Source: Aurifilum marmelostoma (taxonomy: Eukaryota; Ascomycota; Sordariomycetes; Diaporthales; Cryphonectriaceae). From it: DNA of 64,000 bases. A program made the translations under genes and the position numbers. Under the pieces are notes generated by a model. The model was not told the origin of the DNA and searched no databases. It saw only the letters and a program-made list of their open reading frames with translations. Positions 35,496 to 44,720 of this stretch are shown one piece after another. Every line of letters starts with the position of its first letter. The stretch's first letter is position 1. The stretch spans positions 930,001 to 994,000 of the forward strand of contig JAMXSV010000005.1 in NCBI GenBank assembly GCA_027559495.1, in the 5' to 3' direction.

Positions 35496-35688
35496 GGTGC
35501 TTACTGGTCGCGGCAAAATCCTCGAGCAGCTGCTGATGCTAATCTTGAGCTAATGGGAAATAAAAAGGTACTTTGCATAAATGCGGCCAACGGATGCTTA
35601 CTAGTCCCGGTAAAAGTTTCCGCAGCGGCCGCCATTTACGACTTTGAGCTAATAATGGGAGATAAAAAGTCCTGTGCATAAATGCAGG
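35496..35688. repeat. tandem duplication, about 95-bp unit
   Basis: Two diverged head-to-tail copies start at 35496 (GGTGCTTACTGGTC) and 35592 (GGATGCTTACTAGTC). Both contain TTTGAGCTAA or TTGAGCTAATGGGA, then ATAAAAAG and TGCATAAATGC. The differences are mostly C/T and G/A. Function is unknown. Confidence 0.6.
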
Positions 35689-36355
35689 TATTAAATCCTA
35701 GTAGAGAAGATAAAGAACACACGCATTATTTGCAACCTTAATATTACGATACCTATCTATTATAATCTCGGAAGTGGATTCAGGTTAAATAAAGGCTACA
35801 TTTACATTTCAATGTTTCAGGTCAATGTGTTAGGAATATTAATAGAGTCTTAAGCTGCAGGCCCGCGATTTAGATGTCTCTAACTTGCCTTCTCTATAGC
35901 TAGAATTTCCGGAATTCGATATAGTTGCTATACTAGTATTAATAGTTATCATATAAGTTTCTACTACTATCTAAAGTTGTTAGATTCACCAAGTTTAGTT
36001 CTTATCTATAATATTTAAAGCAAAGTCCTAAAAAGGTTAGCTAGGCTAGGAATAAATATTAAACTCGGTCCTAGAGTTAGTACCTAAACTTATATAGGAT
36101 GAGAACAAAACTACTGCACCAAATTGATCTGCTATAGCCTTATAAATGATAATTCGAAGGCTGAGGTAGCATTATTCTTAATAGCAAGCGATACCGGAAT
36201 ATTAGAGCATCTAACAAAAGTAAGAAAAGAAGAACACCGCCCCCCCCCCCCCCCCCAATGTGCCTCTGATGCTTACCTTAAATGTTCAAGTTGCTGACCC
36301 AACATGCTTCAGCTGTTAGCAGAAATCATCCAAGTTGCCCCTGATGTTGGATTAT

Positions 36356-36405
36356 GTCAAAGGCCTGATGCAACACAGGCCTGATGCAACACAGGCCTGA
36401 TACAG
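36356..36405. repeat. 16-base tandem repeat, three units
   Basis: The unit CAGGCCTGATGCAACA occurs about three times in a row, the last copy changed (CCTGATACAGC). AGGCCT is itself palindromic. Confidence 0.7.
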
Positions 36406-36741
36406 CTGCGGAGCTATGTTTATTTTGGAGGGGATGGGAGAATGAGCTGTGGCAAGATCCTAGGATGAACCATCAGCTGCTTCTCAGATATCCATATATA
36501 AAGCTCCCATGCTTCCTCTTATGTACAGAACGAAGATGCCATCTCCTCTTAACTATCAAGAAAATATTCAAGGAATAAGAATCATCGACCAATCTGCAAC
36601 AAAGACTTGTCTTTACCCAACAAAGGCACCAGCCCCCCCCCCCCCTGCATTCACTCTTACGCTTCTATCAACCAAGCGGGGTAGTCAGCTTATCTGATCA
36701 CGTGCATATGTCCCCCTAGTTCTGGACCTGAATATTTAAGA

Positions 36742-37209
36742 ATGCATTTCTTTTCTCTTGCAGCTTTCGCCTTCCTGCTTACCTCCACCACCTTCGGATT
36801 GCCTTCTCCAGGCTTTTCACCCAGCTTGAATCTCGATTTGGATACACATACGAGCAACACGGACGCTGAAATCAACTAGGTCAGCGACCGGGACGCTAAT
36901 ATCCAGGAAACCCCTACTCCCGTTTTGTCGGCGCGTGGTTCCAGTACCACGAACTGCAGCAACCAGGGACAAATCTGTCGACCAAAGTACCATCCTAATT
37001 GCCTACCTTCCAACAGCAAGGGCTACTTGGGTGCCCACAACTGCAAGAATAAAGGTGGCAAGACCTATCTCTGCGTTCAAAAAGGGGTTTCTACTTGCTA
37101 CGTTAGTCTAATCCCTTATCCTTTCACCGCTGTTCCCGCTAATATTATTATTTAGAAAGTTTCAGAGGCTATGTCTAAGGGCCTACACAGCGGAGAGTGC
37201 TTCAAGTAG
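36742..37209 (+). pseudogene. small secreted cysteine-rich protein with one in-frame TAG
   Basis: From the ATG at 36742 a signal peptide (FFSLAAFAFLLTSTTFGLPS) opens an effector-like precursor. Exon 1 runs 36742-37101. A 54-base intron (GTTAGT ... GCTAAT ... TAG, with a good branch site) leads to exon 2, 37156-37209, giving 137 codons. The mature part has seven cysteines (TNC, QIC, PNC, HNC, YLC, STC, GEC), mostly 6 to 14 residues apart, and many Lys, Gly and Asn. One TAG at 36877-36879 (codon 46, INxVSD) lies in the presumed propeptide. A CAG-to-TAG change fits CpA-to-TpA mutation. Without readthrough or reinitiation the mature domain is not made. I do not recognise the family. Its place in an AT-rich, repeat-flanked compartment is typical of secreted effectors. 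Confidence 0.6.
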
Positions 37210-37346
37210 ATTAACTCGAACAATAGCTCGGTAGCTTCCATCTTCTCTAGTGTTACTATCCCCCCCAGACAAATAGGCATTTAGCTGCCCCTCTTTCAAC
37301 CTGATCCTCGGAAGGCATCTATCGACTCACCCTACTCTCTCTCACC

Positions 37347-37715
37347 ATGCAATCTCATGTACTCTCCATTGCCTCGATCTCTCCGACTGTTATCCGAGAG
37401 ATTGCCAACTCTGGCGCTATCAACGAGATCTCGAATCACCCCGGGGCCGTGCGACACCATATCTTCTACCATAGCATGCGCGACAAAGAAAGTTGCAGAA
37501 CCGGCAACTCGATTCTTTTCGCTATCTATTCGATGGATAAGAAAGGTCCTCAAAGTGGCTACAGACTGTGTCTGGTACACAGTGGATATCATATTGCATC
37601 GGCTACTAAGGATAAGGGTCAGGCGGAGGATGAGATTGATGCTCTCGAGAGAAGCATACCACCCGGGCATGAAGAGATGGTTATTTTGGGTGAACTGTCA
37701 GTAATGCCGGAATAG
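37347..37715 (+). CDS. small hypothetical protein
   Basis: This is a 122-residue frame starting MQSHVLSIASISPTVIREI. The product is soluble, with a Cys/His-containing middle (VRHHIFYHSMRDKESC) and an acidic C-terminal part. It shows no signal peptide and no motif I know. Of the three overlapping frames here it has the most protein-like composition, but no splice signal or homology supports it. It starts 138 bases after the secreted-protein gene and could instead be part of that transcript's 3' end. Confidence 0.35.
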   Translation: MQSHVLSIASISPTVIREIANSGAINEISNHPGAVRHHIFYHSMRDKESCRTGNSILFAIYSMDKKGPQSGYRLCLVHSGYHIASATKDKGQAEDEIDALERSIPPGHEEMVILGELSVMPE

Positions 37716-38734
37716 CATGCAGATCTAGAAGCATGAATTGTGGTGGAAAGGCTTAGCTGTGGTTGAGCATGATTGGACTGTCATAATTCATAGAAAGCTT
37801 TAACGGGGAGGGTAGATCACTACTAAGAGGCAAGAAGAAAGAAAAGGCTATCTGACTAGCTGTGACTGCCTAGGAGAGGGCAGGCGCCTGACTCCAGCGC
37901 ACAAACCAGGACAGTGACTCACTGGCCCTTGCACAATCGTTTTTAACTCGTGTTATTTCTATATGTTGTTTGTGTTTGTTTTATATTTATTGAGAAATTT
38001 CAAATAAATCTCAAGGTCTCGGGATTTATTAATGCGCTATTCGTTTTCTATTATAGTGTTTATACTTATTTTATTTGCTTTTGCCTCTTAGCCTACTGCA
38101 AGCTTCCTATCCTTCTTCTATGCCTAGTAGCACTCTTCACAAGTTTTCCCCTGCTGCTATCGCTCTAAGCACATTACTAATTAAGATAGCACTATAAATC
38201 TTTGAACAAAGACTATTAGAGCAAAAGTTCTATTTCGTTCTTTACCTTTAGCTTAGAGATGTTCTTAATATATTTAATACACGCTAAGACTAATATAAGG
38301 TCACATAGTCCCTTAATGAATATATTAAGGCTTAATAAATCTTTTTATAACTATTTGGATAATTATAGTATAGTCTATTCAAATCGTTTCTATAGTAGAT
38401 TGTTGGGCCACGATTGTAACCTTATAAATAGGTCTTCTTAACACATTTTAGCAAAGGTTTTGCAGATGGGCTAAGGCGCACATGCAGTGGTGAAATATCT
38501 ACTATGATACTTATATAGCTTCAACACTATCTATTCAAAGTCAGGTACTCTATTATGATTTAGAATGGATCTAATTAATATGTGACTCCTTAGCCATTTC
38601 TAATCGTTTGAGGACATACTACTCCAGCATGAATCATTGCACAAAAGCTTTTCGTAAGACCACAGTGAGATGCCAAATAATCCCTAGTGCGTAGAATCAT
38701 TAGTCCTAGTGTCTACGGAGTTCTATACTGCTGA
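37716..38734. other. AT-rich spacer
   Basis: About 1 kb of low-complexity AT-rich sequence. The frames here encode only Phe/Ile/Leu-rich strings and look like chance. No repeat boundary is seen. Confidence 0.45.
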
Positions 38735-39322
38735 TCAAATAGGGATAGCGGGACTAGTCGTGCAAGTCCTCTGCAGGCGAGGCATATTGAAGACGAGCTT
38801 AGTAGTCAGGACTGTGGTAATCACGAATAACAGCCATTCCAACGCCCCAAAGACTGTCGCCGCCTTAAGCGACCCACAGCCGTTCTCTTCTGCCGGACAT
38901 GTATTGCTCCCTATGTTAACAGCCACAGCAATGAAACCAGCAAGCCATGAGAGGAGAGCCACACCCTCGACGGCGACACGAATATAGCCAATCAGTGCAT
39001 GATCCGCGAAGCTGGTTTCAGCAATGAGCTGAAAAATGACACCCAAGAATGTCCAACCGGCACAAAATACTAAGAAGCCCCACGCATCAGGGACGCCGTA
39101 GTAATCGTAGAAGTTACCGAACTCGAATTTCTCGTAGACAGTGTGGCCGCGAAACACATGAATAGCTAGGCGATGAGGTCAGATATAGCGGTGCATCAAC
39201 AGAGTAGGTTCTTAGTTCTTCGTACCGTAGCCGGCTGTTCCCATGATGATGATGGCGAACGTGAGCTGCAGCGCTCGTAGGGCAAAGTCAACCCTTCTAC
39301 TCGCCGCTATGTTCATGGCCAT
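38735..39322 (-). CDS. MARVEL-domain membrane protein
   Basis: The exons are 39322-39226 and 39165-38735 (60-base intron, phase 1), giving 175 residues. Four membrane helices are visible: FALRALQLTFAIIIMGTAG, AWGFLVFCAGWTFLGVIFQL, VAVEGVALLSWLAGFIAVAV and AATVFGALEWLLFVITTVL. An outer loop holds two cysteines (NTCPAEENGCGSL), as is usual in MARVEL-like proteins. Family members work in membrane apposition and cortical or vesicle domains; a specific role cannot be given. It is divergent from the RTA1 gene, with a 754-base shared upstream region. Confidence 0.8.
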
Positions 39323-40076
39323 GATGTGTATCGATCCCTTGACCGACGTGGTCACTCAGCTAGAGGACGCTGTGAAGCGCAAGATTGCCGTATAAAGAGG
39401 GCACGGCGGTCTTTCGTGCGATCAAATTCTTGAGAAACGGTGCCTGGTGCTGTATAGCACAAAAGATCCCAGTTTGGCCAACGAACGCCGACAGCGCACG
39501 AATCTGGTAAAGAGATCTGTAGTCTAATTCGCGACGAGGTGACGGGTACGCCGAGACAAGTGAAGAACTGAGGAGCAGGGCAAAGACAAATAAATAGATA
39601 AATCGGTCCCCAGCTCCCGCCCAAATTCGTGTTTGAAACCGCACTTCCTTTTCTAGTTAGACGTTTACGAGACCATTTTTGGGTAGACGGCTACGAGATG
39701 CTGTGCGCCAATCAAAAGTCGTCGTTTAGACGGGCTCTCAGCCATGTGTCAGGTAGTGTGTCGAGTCTGGCGAATCACGTCATACGGGTATCGCGAGTAA
39801 GGCAGAGACGCTGGCTGTAGGTCTGCCTCGTAAGTATCTAACCCCTTTTGCACTGAACTCGTGGATTGCGAAGGCATGCGGGTCCGAGAGTCGATGTTAA
39901 GGTTATTAGAGGATACATATACGAGCGGAGTGCTTCATGTTGATAGACCCAAGGGAATCCATCATTTCAAATCGTGCTGAAAATTATAGCCACCGGCCTC
40001 TCACTGTCTTTTCTACTTCCTCGCTCAACAATCTAGGTCAACGTTTTTCTTCTTTCTTTTTGAATGCATAGCCAAA
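39323..40076. other. divergent promoter region of MARVEL and RTA1 genes
   Basis: No gene is seen. A pyrimidine-rich run (TTTTTCTTCTTTCTTTTTG) lies about 25 bases before the RTA1 start codon, as is common upstream of fungal start sites. Confidence 0.45.
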
Positions 40077-41106
40077 ATGCCAGGCTCTTGTCCTCTTCAG
40101 AGCATTGACAACTGCACTGTGGAAATATGTCCACTCAGCTGTGCTCAGGTGGAATATTTACCTATGCTTGCCGGCAATGCCGTGTATGCTGCTGCTTTTG
40201 GTCTGCTTCTGCTCGCGCAGCTCGGGCTCGGTTTTAAGTACAAGGCCTGGGGATTCATGGGCGGCATGATCTGTGGCCTCATTCTTGAGGTAGTTGGATA
40301 TGCAGGTAGAATGATGCTGCATGATAACCCATTCGACTTCAACAACTTCATCATGTGAGCCTTCTTTGACCCTCCTCTATCCCGTCCAAGTCTGACAACA
40401 GAGTCTTGACAACCCTCATAGCTATCTCGTCCCCCTAACAATCGCCCCAGCCTTCCTCGCCGGCGCCCTCTACCTCTGCCTCTCTCGCATAATAATTGTC
40501 TACGGCCAGCAAATCTCCCGTTTCAGTCCGCGCACCTACGCAATCGCTTTCATGACCAGCGACTTCGTCTCGCTAGCCCTTCAAGGCAGCGGCGGCGGGC
40601 TCGCAGCCACAGCCAATGGCTACTCCGGAAGTGAGACAGGAAGGGCCATCATGGTCGCTGGTGTTGTGTTCCAAGTCGTCTCGCTGCTCATCTTCATGGG
40701 ATTGTCCTTGGAATTCACATTCCACCTGTGCAGGACGAGTGAGAGCGCCAAGGACGAACGCTTCGTCGAGATGAGGGACTCGAAGAAATTCACTTGGTTC
40801 CAATATGCGCTCGGAGCGGCTGTTGTGCTCATATTCATCCGTTCGGTATACCGTGTTGCAGAGCTACAGCAAGGGTTCGATGGACCCATTGCCAATGACG
40901 AGGTGTCTTTTATGATCCTGGAAGGGCCGATGGTTTTCCTGGCAGTGCTTGCGATGACGGTATTGCACCCTGGTATTGCATTTGGTGGTAAGTTGAATAG
41001 CACGGATTGGTCGGTCAAGCAGTCTAGAAAGGCGGCTTTTGCCACGAGCAGCTTGTATATGGAAGACATTCACTTGCAACGGAGGTCTGATTCTTTCCCA
41101 AAATAA
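40077..41106 (+). CDS. RTA1-like membrane protein
   Basis: This is a seven-helix protein of the RTA1/RTM1 family (lipid-translocating-exporter group; members give resistance to toxic lipids or respond to sphingoid bases). The exons are 40077-40354 and 40422-41106 (67-base intron, phase 2), giving 320 residues. Family marks are EYLPMLAGNAVYAAAFGLLL, FMGGMICGLILEVVGYAGR, TIAPAFLAGALYLCLSRII, QGSGGGLAATA and the last-helix motif MILEGPMVFLAVLAMTVLHPG. The N-terminus carries cysteines (GSCPLQSIDNCTVEICPLSC), typical of the extracellular head. The gene is intact and converges on the downstream regulator. Confidence 0.93.
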
Positions 41107-41550
41107 GGGTGTGATCAGAGTGCGAAGAGCAATGATAGCGAGGCCGTGGTCTAGTCACATAGGGTATTGCCTGGCGGCTGAAACCTGCCTCGTTTGAGGA
41201 ATCAGGGGACAGCAGTCTCTCACATTGACAGATGGAATGGGTCTGAGACATTTTGAACTATCCGCAGCACTATCGAGCCGCTATGTTTGATCGGATCTAA
41301 CACCCTTAGAGATATTCGGCTGAGGGTGAAAGTGCCAGTCTAGGATCTCGGATTAGATTTTCTTACTGTGCTTATGGAACTTGGGGAGGTCTGTTTATTA
41401 GCTCTATTAGCAGTGCATTTAGGATCAGCAGGCCGTTTTGGTTACTGTGTTGATAGCGAGAGTCGTGGCTGGATGACCTTGGAGCTAATTATATCATACA
41501 TAGCCTTTTCAATTTCTAGAGCAATTAACAACAGATGCCCGCCCACTGCA
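41107..41550. other. convergent intergenic stretch
   Basis: These 444 bases lie between the ends of the RTA1 gene and the second regulator. No gene is seen. Confidence 0.5.
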
Positions 41551-43146
41551 TTATAACTTGATGTATTCCGTGATTGTCTGCCAATCTCCCAATAGTCCCC
41601 ACGGCTTTTTCCGGAATATAGCCTTAAGCGTGCCTGGATAAGCCGGGCCGGGCACGGTGCCGTGGTTAGACTTCCGAAAGTCAAAAGGCATCTCGTCCAC
41701 GTCGTACACCCGTGACTCATCGTCAGGCAGGGTTAGACTATGCAGTCTCGAAGTCTCGTCTGGCAACTCTTCCCCGTTCAGATGCCTTTCTTCCAGCTCA
41801 ATCACTCTTTTAGCGGTTGCGTAGGCATAACGTCCATTCCAGAGCCCTTCCCGCCAAGGCGACGACTGTAGCATTTCCAGCGCGCGTCTTCGTATTGCGG
41901 GATGGCGGCATTTCAGCGCGGTATAGTACAGAGGCCCCAATGTTTGCATGTCGAAAGACAGCGATTGCGGTGTTGCTAATCCCACGCCTGGGACGACGAT
42001 TTGTTGCGCGTAATGCATGAGCTCTTCAAAATCGGCGCGGTAAGAGTCTGTGGCCATTTCCCCAGCTGTGGTGCAGACTCGGATCCAAATGTAAATGACT
42101 TTGTAATGTATCAAAAGTAGATTAAGCGCGTCCTGTTTCACCGGTCTGTCCTCAGCCTGCATTCGTCCAAGGAGTCCGTTGAGCTGGTCGCGCCATGCGT
42201 CTAGCCTTGTTTGGAGTTTAACTTGTTCAACAAGATCGTCGATGTTGATTTGGAACATAGCTGCCTTCAGACTGGCTTCGCCAATGAATCGGATGCAGGT
42301 ATCTGAGACTTCGAAGAGCCGTCGTCTGGAATCCGTAAGATCTTCGTGGGGAAAGTCTTCTTTAGTCGTATGAGTGTACATGGGCGGACTTATTCTTCCC
42401 GCAAGAGAACAGAGTACGTTGAGACGTAAGAATATTGGAACGATATGGTCTTCGATGGCCTTAAGATCGATAGACGAGGGATTGGACCCCGCATTCGGGG
42501 GTGCATTGCTATTAGGGCGGACCGCGGCTAGAATCTTGAATCCACTCTGGACGTGAAGCATGGAAGATTTAATATTACCCGTGATGAACTCGATACACGT
42601 GAATAGAACACAGCAGACCAAAGGTACTAGGTTTGAGTTGGGTTGCGCTTGAATTCGAGCTGAAAGGCTCCTCAATGCTTTGTTCCACTCCTGTTGGGCT
42701 TCCGGATTAGAATTGACATAACCCGCCGGATGCTGTAAAGATGATTCGACGTCTTGATAAGCGATGCTAATGGCTGATACGGCATGTCGAATTGATGGTT
42801 CGGATTGAGATAGTTGCAATACCAGCTTGCTCCAAAAGTTTGAATCGAATTGTCCCTCCAACTTTGCAGCAAGATTGTGGTGAAAGAAGTCGAGGCCGCG
42901 GTCGTTTTTGAAGGATACCGGTTGAATTTGCGTAGGGGGCAGATATATCGTGATCACGTTTCGAGGTCGCGTTGCTGCACGTGTGGTGTTGTATTCGCAT
43001 TTTCGATGTCCAGCGGCGCAACGTCGACAGATAGGTTTCGCTTCATCGCATTTCACTCGACGAGCTTTGCAGGTGCTGCATCCAGTCCGAACTCTGGACG
43101 TACTTTCTCGCGTTCTCTTCAACGAAAGATCCAGTCTAGGAGGCAT
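41551..43146 (-). CDS. Zn2Cys6 transcription factor
   Basis: This is a single-exon nuclear regulator of 531 residues. The zinc cluster is at residues 23-50: CSTCKARRVKC-x6-C-x2-C-x6-C, followed by EY. The Arg-rich sequence before it (SLKRTREST) may aid nuclear entry. The rest is the helical regulatory region of the fungal-specific/DUF3468 kind (FFHHNLAAKLEGQFDSNFW, RHAVSAISIAYQ, CIEFITGNIKSSMLHVQSG). The C-terminus is rich in acidic residues (DDESRVYDVDEMPFD). It is intact. It stands next to RTA1 and MARVEL membrane genes, which are possible targets; that is inference from position only. Confidence 0.92.
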   Translation of the reverse strand: MPPRLDLSLKRTRESTSRVRTGCSTCKARRVKCDEAKPICRRCAAGHRKCEYNTTRAATRPRNVITIYLPPTQIQPVSFKNDRGLDFFHHNLAAKLEGQFDSNFWSKLVLQLSQSEPSIRHAVSAISIAYQDVESSLQHPAGYVNSNPEAQQEWNKALRSLSARIQAQPNSNLVPLVCCVLFTCIEFITGNIKSSMLHVQSGFKILAAVRPNSNAPPNAGSNPSSIDLKAIEDHIVPIFLRLNVLCSLAGRISPPMYTHTTKEDFPHEDLTDSRRRLFEVSDTCIRFIGEASLKAAMFQINIDDLVEQVKLQTRLDAWRDQLNGLLGRMQAEDRPVKQDALNLLLIHYKVIYIWIRVCTTAGEMATDSYRADFEELMHYAQQIVVPGVGLATPQSLSFDMQTLGPLYYTALKCRHPAIRRRALEMLQSSPWREGLWNGRYAYATAKRVIELEERHLNGEELPDETSRLHSLTLPDDESRVYDVDEMPFDFRKSNHGTVPGPAYPGTLKAIFRKKPWGLLGDWQTITEYIKL

Positions 43147-43706
43147 GATGAACCATGCTGCGGAAAAGGGCGGGCTTGTTAGTCAAAGAACTGTGGATTA
43201 AAGAAATCAAAAGGTATCTAGCGACAGGAGGAATGCAATCCGAGGATGATGGAAAGTAAAAGAATCTGGATAATAGAAGCTTAGCAATAAACGGCGAGAT
43301 TTGCAGCACGTTTTGTCAGCACCTGTAACATCAGGATGGATGTGGATTGTATTGCAGACACGTGGTCAGATTTGATCCGAGGCGGTGCCGTACAAATACG
43401 TCAATCGACGCTGCACGTGATCTGACGCCAAATCCGTTTAGGATCAAGAGGCACACTTAGCATAAGTCGCAGGGGGGGGGGGTATTCGGCCACCCGGGGT
43501 ATTCGGCCACCCTGGCCGGCCACACCCCACACATATATATATATATATATATTATTTACTTTCCTACCCTATTCACCCACCACAATATAGTCCTCTTCGT
43601 CAGTAACTAATTCGATATCGCCCTGTTTATCTAGACTATCGTTGCTTTAATTAAATGCTTTTTGAGCCTTCTAGATAGCTTCAATATCAGCGAACTTTAA
43701 ATTTGG
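43147..43706. other. promoter of the regulator and repeat-bearing spacer
   Basis: It includes a G run (about 43472-43481), a 17-base tandem pair GGGGTATTCGGCCACCC (about 43478-43513) followed by a GGCCGGCC palindrome, and a (TA)n run at about 43534-43551. No gene is seen. Confidence 0.5.
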
Positions 43707-44174
43707 TATTATAACCTATCCAATATGCAGGTCACAACGAAGATTGCGGCACAGCACTAAGGCTACCCGGAACGGACCCCAGAGAGCCGAGAGTCCAATA
43801 CTCTAGTGCAGAACCAATACAACAGGATTATATAACCCAAGGTTAGGGTTATAAAGGATGCATAGTCGAAGAAGTCGACTATCGACTCTATTAACTAGTT
43901 AAAGAAGTTAACTATTAACTTTATTAACTTAACTAAAGAATAGGATATATAAGAATATAGTTATTACTAGGTAAAAGGATTATTATATATAGCTCTTTAG
44001 TTATTAATCTAAGTATTACTTCTAACTAAGTAATAGCCTTACTGCTAGTAATATATTATAGAGAACTTTAGAATTATTTCTATATTCTTTAAAGCATACT
44101 TTAATACCTTACTTGCCTAATATAAACCCTTTATATACTTATTATATACTCTAGTTACAGCAGTGCTTATTATA
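43707..44174 (+). repeat. solo LTR of a second gypsy subfamily (type B)
   Basis: This 468-bp LTR starts TATTATAACCTATCC (from TGTTATGACC) and ends GCTTATTATA. It is flanked by TTTGG (43702-43706) and TTTAG (44175-44179), a 5-bp duplication with one G/A change. Its first half differs from the type A LTRs (it has GTCGACTATCGACTC) but matches the LTR at 57057-57587. The second half is shared. No internal element sequence follows, so it is a solo LTR left by recombination. Confidence 0.8.
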
Positions 44175-44257
44175 TTTAGGCTTATATCTACCTTTCTTCT
44201 TTTTCTAAGCTTTTATGCCTTAATTTGCCTTCTTAATGCTTAACTTTTCTCTAAGGC

Positions 44258-44720
44258 TGTTATGACCCGCAACCGTCATGACATGGCACACTAGGGCCAT
44301 CCGGAACGGAACCCTTGGTACGGGAAAAGTTCAACACTCACCTATGGAGCCACGCTAGGATTATATAACCCAGGGTTAGGGTTAGGACAAGGACCAACTA
44401 GGATGGATAGCTTTGAATATGTGCTATCCGGAGATATCCAGATAGTTCGGATATATTGCTATCCAAGTTAGCTATATTCGAAAACTAGTTATATAAGGGA
44501 TACATTCGCTACTATTAGATAGATTTAGTATATAGCTCTTTAATCGTTAATCTAAGTATTATCTCTAATATAAGTAATAGCTCTACTGCTAGTAATATAC
44601 TGCAGAAGACTTTGAAAGTTATTTTTATATTCTTTGAATTATACTTTGATATTATTCTTGCCTAATATAAACCCTTTTATATACTTATTATATACTCCGG
44701 TTATAGCAGTGCTTATTACA
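44258..44720 (+). repeat. 5' LTR of gypsy copy 2
   Basis: This is the best-preserved copy of the type A LTR start. It contains AGGGTTAGGGTTAGG near 44375-44390. Its first 200 bases hold many CG and CA sites that are lost in other copies. Confidence 0.85.

Larger units (their letters stand above)
34808..36741. other. spacer with small repeats
   Basis: No gene is supported. It holds a tandem duplication (35496-35688), a run of C at about 36241-36256 and a 16-base tandem triplet near 36356-36405, listed separately. The rest is AT-rich with scattered stops. Confidence 0.45.

Noticed and set aside
37332..37704. Frames on the other strand and in another phase over the small hypothetical ORF
   Set aside because: Three frames overlap here; the one at 37347-37715 has the most protein-like composition, and at most one can be real.
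37950..38441. Two hydrophobic 60-72-codon frames
   Set aside because: These are Phe/Ile/Tyr-rich strings forced by AT-rich DNA, not membrane proteins.
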